Shown: positions 6,560 through 8,578 of the stretch, one piece after another | Position numbering within the stretch: position 1 is the first letter of the stretch | How the letters are laid out: each line of letters begins with the position of its first letter | Source: S34-282 sp034422075 | GTDB lineage: Bacteria; Chloroflexota; Dehalococcoidia; Lucifugimonadales; Australimonadaceae | NCBI GenBank assembly: GCA_034422075.1 | Contig: DAOUJX010000027.1 | Location: 1-8,578 of the forward strand | Length of the DNA: 8,578 bases | Direction of reading: 5' to 3' | Program-made: the position numbers and the translations under genes | Notes under the pieces: generated by a model | Databases searched by the model: none | Told to the model about the DNA's origin: nothing | What the model saw: only the letters and a program-made list of their open reading frames with translations

Positions 6560-8017
6560 CTAGATACGCTGATTGGCAGCGATGAGCTGAAGGCGCGTCT
6601 TCACGTCGTCGAGCAGGCCGCCGGCGTCGGCTCCGTCGCACACCCGGTGGTCGAAGCTCATGCACAGGTTCATCATCGAGCGGACGGCGATGGCGTCCTG
6701 CTCGACGACGACGGGGCGCTTGACCACTGCCTCCGTGGTCATGATGGCGGCCTGCGGATGGTTGATGATGGGCACGGACACGACGGAGCCGAGCGCGCCG
6801 GTGTTATTGAGCGTGAAGGTGCCGCCCTGCACGTCCGCAAGGTCGAGCTCGCCCGCGCGCGCCTTTTCGGCAATGCGGTGAACCGCGACGGCCAGCTCGC
6901 TGATGGCCATCTGGTCGGCGTCGCGTATGACCGGCACGACGAGGCCACTGTCGGTGGAAACCGCGATGTTGAGGTTGATGTTCGGCACCTCCTCGACGTG
7001 GTCGCCGGCCCAGCGCGCATTGAGGCGCGGGTGGTCGCGGAGCGCTTGCGCTACGGCGTGCGCCGCGAAGGCCAGATAGGTGAGCCGCGCGCCGTGCAAG
7101 GCCTCGAAATTGGCCCTGTTTGCCTCGCGGCAGGCGACCATGCCACTAACATCGACCTCGACCATCGACCATGCGGCGGGGATTTCGAGGGTGCGCTCCA
7201 TGTGGTGGGCGATGGTGCGGCGGACGGGCGAGAGCGGCACCACGTTGCCGGAGGGCGCAGGCACCTCCTCTTCCGGCTCACCGGCTTCATCCACGGCCTC
7301 GTCAACCTCTTCGAGAGCGTCATCTGCCTCTTCTACAGGCGCACCTACCGCTGCCGTCCGCTCTTCTGGCTCTTCCGCAGGCCCAACCGCCTCTATCCCC
7401 TGCTCTTCAATGAATGCAAGGATGTCATCGCGGGTGACGCGGCCACCCTGGCCTGTGCCGCTGACCAGCGAAATGTCGATGCCATAGTCGGCTACGAGGC
7501 GGCGGACGGCAGGAGAGAGCGGCGCATCGCCTTCGGCGGCGACGCCATCCTCTTCCTCGCCGGCGAACTCTTCATCATCGTGCACTTCGAACAGTGTGGG
7601 AGCTTCGACGGGGGCCTCCAAGGAGGCGTCCGGACGGCCCGCGCCCCCCTCGCCGGAGCCGGTCGGGCCGACGCTGCGCGTGCCCTCGAGGAATTCGCCG
7701 ATGCGCGCTCGTCGCTCTGCCTCGCGGTCTAGCGCTGGCGCCTCCGGCTCGCCGCTGCCGGGCGCGGCTGCAACGGTGTTCTCGATCTCGATTTCGGCGA
7801 TGGGATAGCCCATCGGCACCGTGTCTCCCTCCTGCACGAGGAGGCGTACTACCTGGCCGTCGAATGGAGAGGGCACCTCCATGCTGACCTTGTCGGTCGT
7901 GACCTCGACGATGGGGTCGTACTTCTTGACGCGGGCGCCGGCTTCCACGAGCCACTTGCCGATGACGCCCTCGGTGACGGACTCACCTACCTGTGGAAGT
8001 TGAATGAGTACGGGCAT
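6560..8017 (-). CDS. Dihydrolipoamide acyltransferase, E2 of a 2-oxo-acid dehydrogenase complex
   Basis: E2 forms the core of the complex and transfers the acyl group from its lipoyl arm to CoA. The domains of the 485-residue protein are one lipoyl domain (about 1-80, lipoylated K43 in TTDKVSMEVPS), a Pro/Gly/Glu-rich linker, a peripheral subunit-binding domain (about 165-203, LSPAVRRLVADYGID and GRVTRDDIL), a very acidic linker (about 205-255) and the acyltransferase domain (about 258-485). The catalytic motif is DHRVCDGADAG, with H457 and D461; Cys460 replaces the more usual Val. The TDKVSMEVPS lipoyl motif resembles branched-chain and 2-oxoglutarate E2s more than pyruvate E2s. With a separate E1-beta gene just upstream, a branched-chain or pyruvate-type complex is likely, but the substrate cannot be fixed. 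GAGAGGA precedes the ATG. LipB is encoded downstream. Confidence 0.95.
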   Translation of the reverse strand: MPVLIQLPQVGESVTEGVIGKWLVEAGARVKKYDPIVEVTTDKVSMEVPSPFDGQVVRLLVQEGDTVPMGYPIAEIEIENTVAAAPGSGEPEAPALDREAERRARIGEFLEGTRSVGPTGSGEGGAGRPDASLEAPVEAPTLFEVHDDEEFAGEEEDGVAAEGDAPLSPAVRRLVADYGIDISLVSGTGQGGRVTRDDILAFIEEQGIEAVGPAEEPEERTAAVGAPVEEADDALEEVDEAVDEAGEPEEEVPAPSGNVVPLSPVRRTIAHHMERTLEIPAAWSMVEVDVSGMVACREANRANFEALHGARLTYLAFAAHAVAQALRDHPRLNARWAGDHVEEVPNINLNIAVSTDSGLVVPVIRDADQMAISELAVAVHRIAEKARAGELDLADVQGGTFTLNNTGALGSVVSVPIINHPQAAIMTTEAVVKRPVVVEQDAIAVRSMMNLCMSFDHRVCDGADAGGLLDDVKTRLQLIAANQRI

Positions 8018-8039
8018 GGATGTCCTCTCTTGCTTAGCT

Positions 8040-8578
8040 TCAGTAGTTCAACAGCTTGCGAAGGGCGGCGGTGATCTTGTCAGGGGTAGGCATGAAGGCC
8101 GCCTCCAGCGTGGGGGCAAACGGCATGCTCGGCACGTCGGGGCCCGCGCAGCGAATGATGGGGGCATCGAGGTAGCCGAACCCGCGCTCGCTGACGATGG
8201 CACTGACCTCCGCCCCGATGCCGCCGGTCTGGTTGTCCTCGTGCAGGACGAGCAGGCGGCCCGTCTTGCGGACTGATGTCAGGATGGCGTCGGCGTCGAT
8301 GGGTCGGACGGAGCGCAGGTCGACCACCTCGACCTCGGCGCCCATCTCCGACAGCGACTCGGCAGCCTGGAGCGCATAGTGGAGCGTCAGGCCATAGGTC
8401 ACGACGGTCGCGTGCTTCCCCTCGCGCTTGACGTCGGCCTGGCCGATGGGGACGACGTAGTCGCCCTCCGGCACCTCGCCGCGGACCGAGCGGTAGGTGC
8501 GCTTGTGCTCGAGGAAGATCACGGGGTCGTCGTCGCGGACGGCGGCCTTGAGCATGCCCTTGGCGTCGTAGGGCGTCG
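8040..8578 (-). CDS. 2-oxo-acid dehydrogenase E1 component, beta subunit (C-terminal part)
   Basis: The frame stays open from the window edge to a TGA at 8040. The visible residues start with TPYDAKGMLKAAVRDDDPVI, a hallmark of the E1-beta pyrimidine-binding domain, so the methionine at 8555 is internal and not the start. The rest is the transketolase C-terminal domain: VTYGLTLHYALQAA, EVVDLRSVRPIDADAI, LVLHEDNQTGGIGAEVSA and an end of the form PTPDKITAALRKLL. E1-beta pairs with E1-alpha to bind thiamine diphosphate and decarboxylate the 2-oxo acid, passing the acyl group to the lipoyl arm of E2, whose gene follows 22 bases later. The motifs are shared by pyruvate, acetoin and branched-chain enzymes, so the substrate is open. 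E1-alpha would be expected upstream, outside the window. Confidence 0.95.
   Translation of the reverse strand, partial: TPYDAKGMLKAAVRDDDPVIFLEHKRTYRSVRGEVPEGDYVVPIGQADVKREGKHATVVTYGLTLHYALQAAESLSEMGAEVEVVDLRSVRPIDADAILTSVRKTGRLLVLHEDNQTGGIGAEVSAIVSERGFGYLDAPIIRCAGPDVPSMPFAPTLEAAFMPTPDKITAALRKLLNY

Noticed and set aside
6500..7732. Plus-strand open frame of 410 codons opposite E2
   Set aside because: It is the complement of the well-supported E2 gene, with no recognisable domain and no ribosome binding site.

Overview
This is an 8.6-kb piece of a GC-rich bacterial chromosome that is densely packed and almost entirely housekeeping in content. No gene identifies the phylum on its own. The stand-alone AICAR transformylase, the Thr/Pro-rich lipoprotein linker and the high GC would fit a Chloroflexota (Dehalococcoidia-like) genome. 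That placement is an inference with low confidence.

Left part (1-1809): two divergent units. On the minus strand a TauD/TfdA-type 2-oxoglutarate dioxygenase is followed 5 bases later by the beginning of a lipoprotein gene with a TTG start, cut by the window edge. On the plus strand is a 1-Cys (Prx6-type) peroxiredoxin. The 160-bp region between the divergent genes holds a TATAAT box for the dioxygenase, a perfect 8-bp-arm inverted repeat and a strong ribosome binding site for the peroxiredoxin.

Middle (1810-2245): a hairpin, then the RNase P RNA gene (rnpB) on the minus strand. Its ends are defined by a long P1 pairing and by a TATAAT box placed exactly for a start at the first base of P1.

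Right part (2246-8578): seven minus-strand genes with short gaps, in transcription order: E1-beta of a 2-oxo-acid dehydrogenase (cut by the window edge), the lipoyl-bearing E2, a 77-residue single-pass membrane protein, stand-alone AICAR transformylase, octanoyltransferase LipB, a coiled-coil/zinc-ribbon protein, and a large serine recombinase homologue. rnpB lies just downstream of this series. LipB starts the lipoylation that E2 requires, so E1-beta, E2 and LipB form a functional group. AICAR transformylase serves purine synthesis.

The most notable object is the recombinase homologue (2246-3595). It is full length, has a good ribosome binding site and sits inside the housekeeping series next to rnpB. 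Nearly all residues of the serine-recombinase active site are replaced, including the catalytic serine, while the DNA-binding recombinase domain and four zinc-ribbon cysteines remain. It looks like a domesticated, catalytically dead recombinase with a possible DNA-binding role. Secondary points are an rnpB L15 loop without the GGU motif that binds tRNA CCA ends, and an 11-bp complementarity between the rnpB promoter region and the rnpB 3' end.
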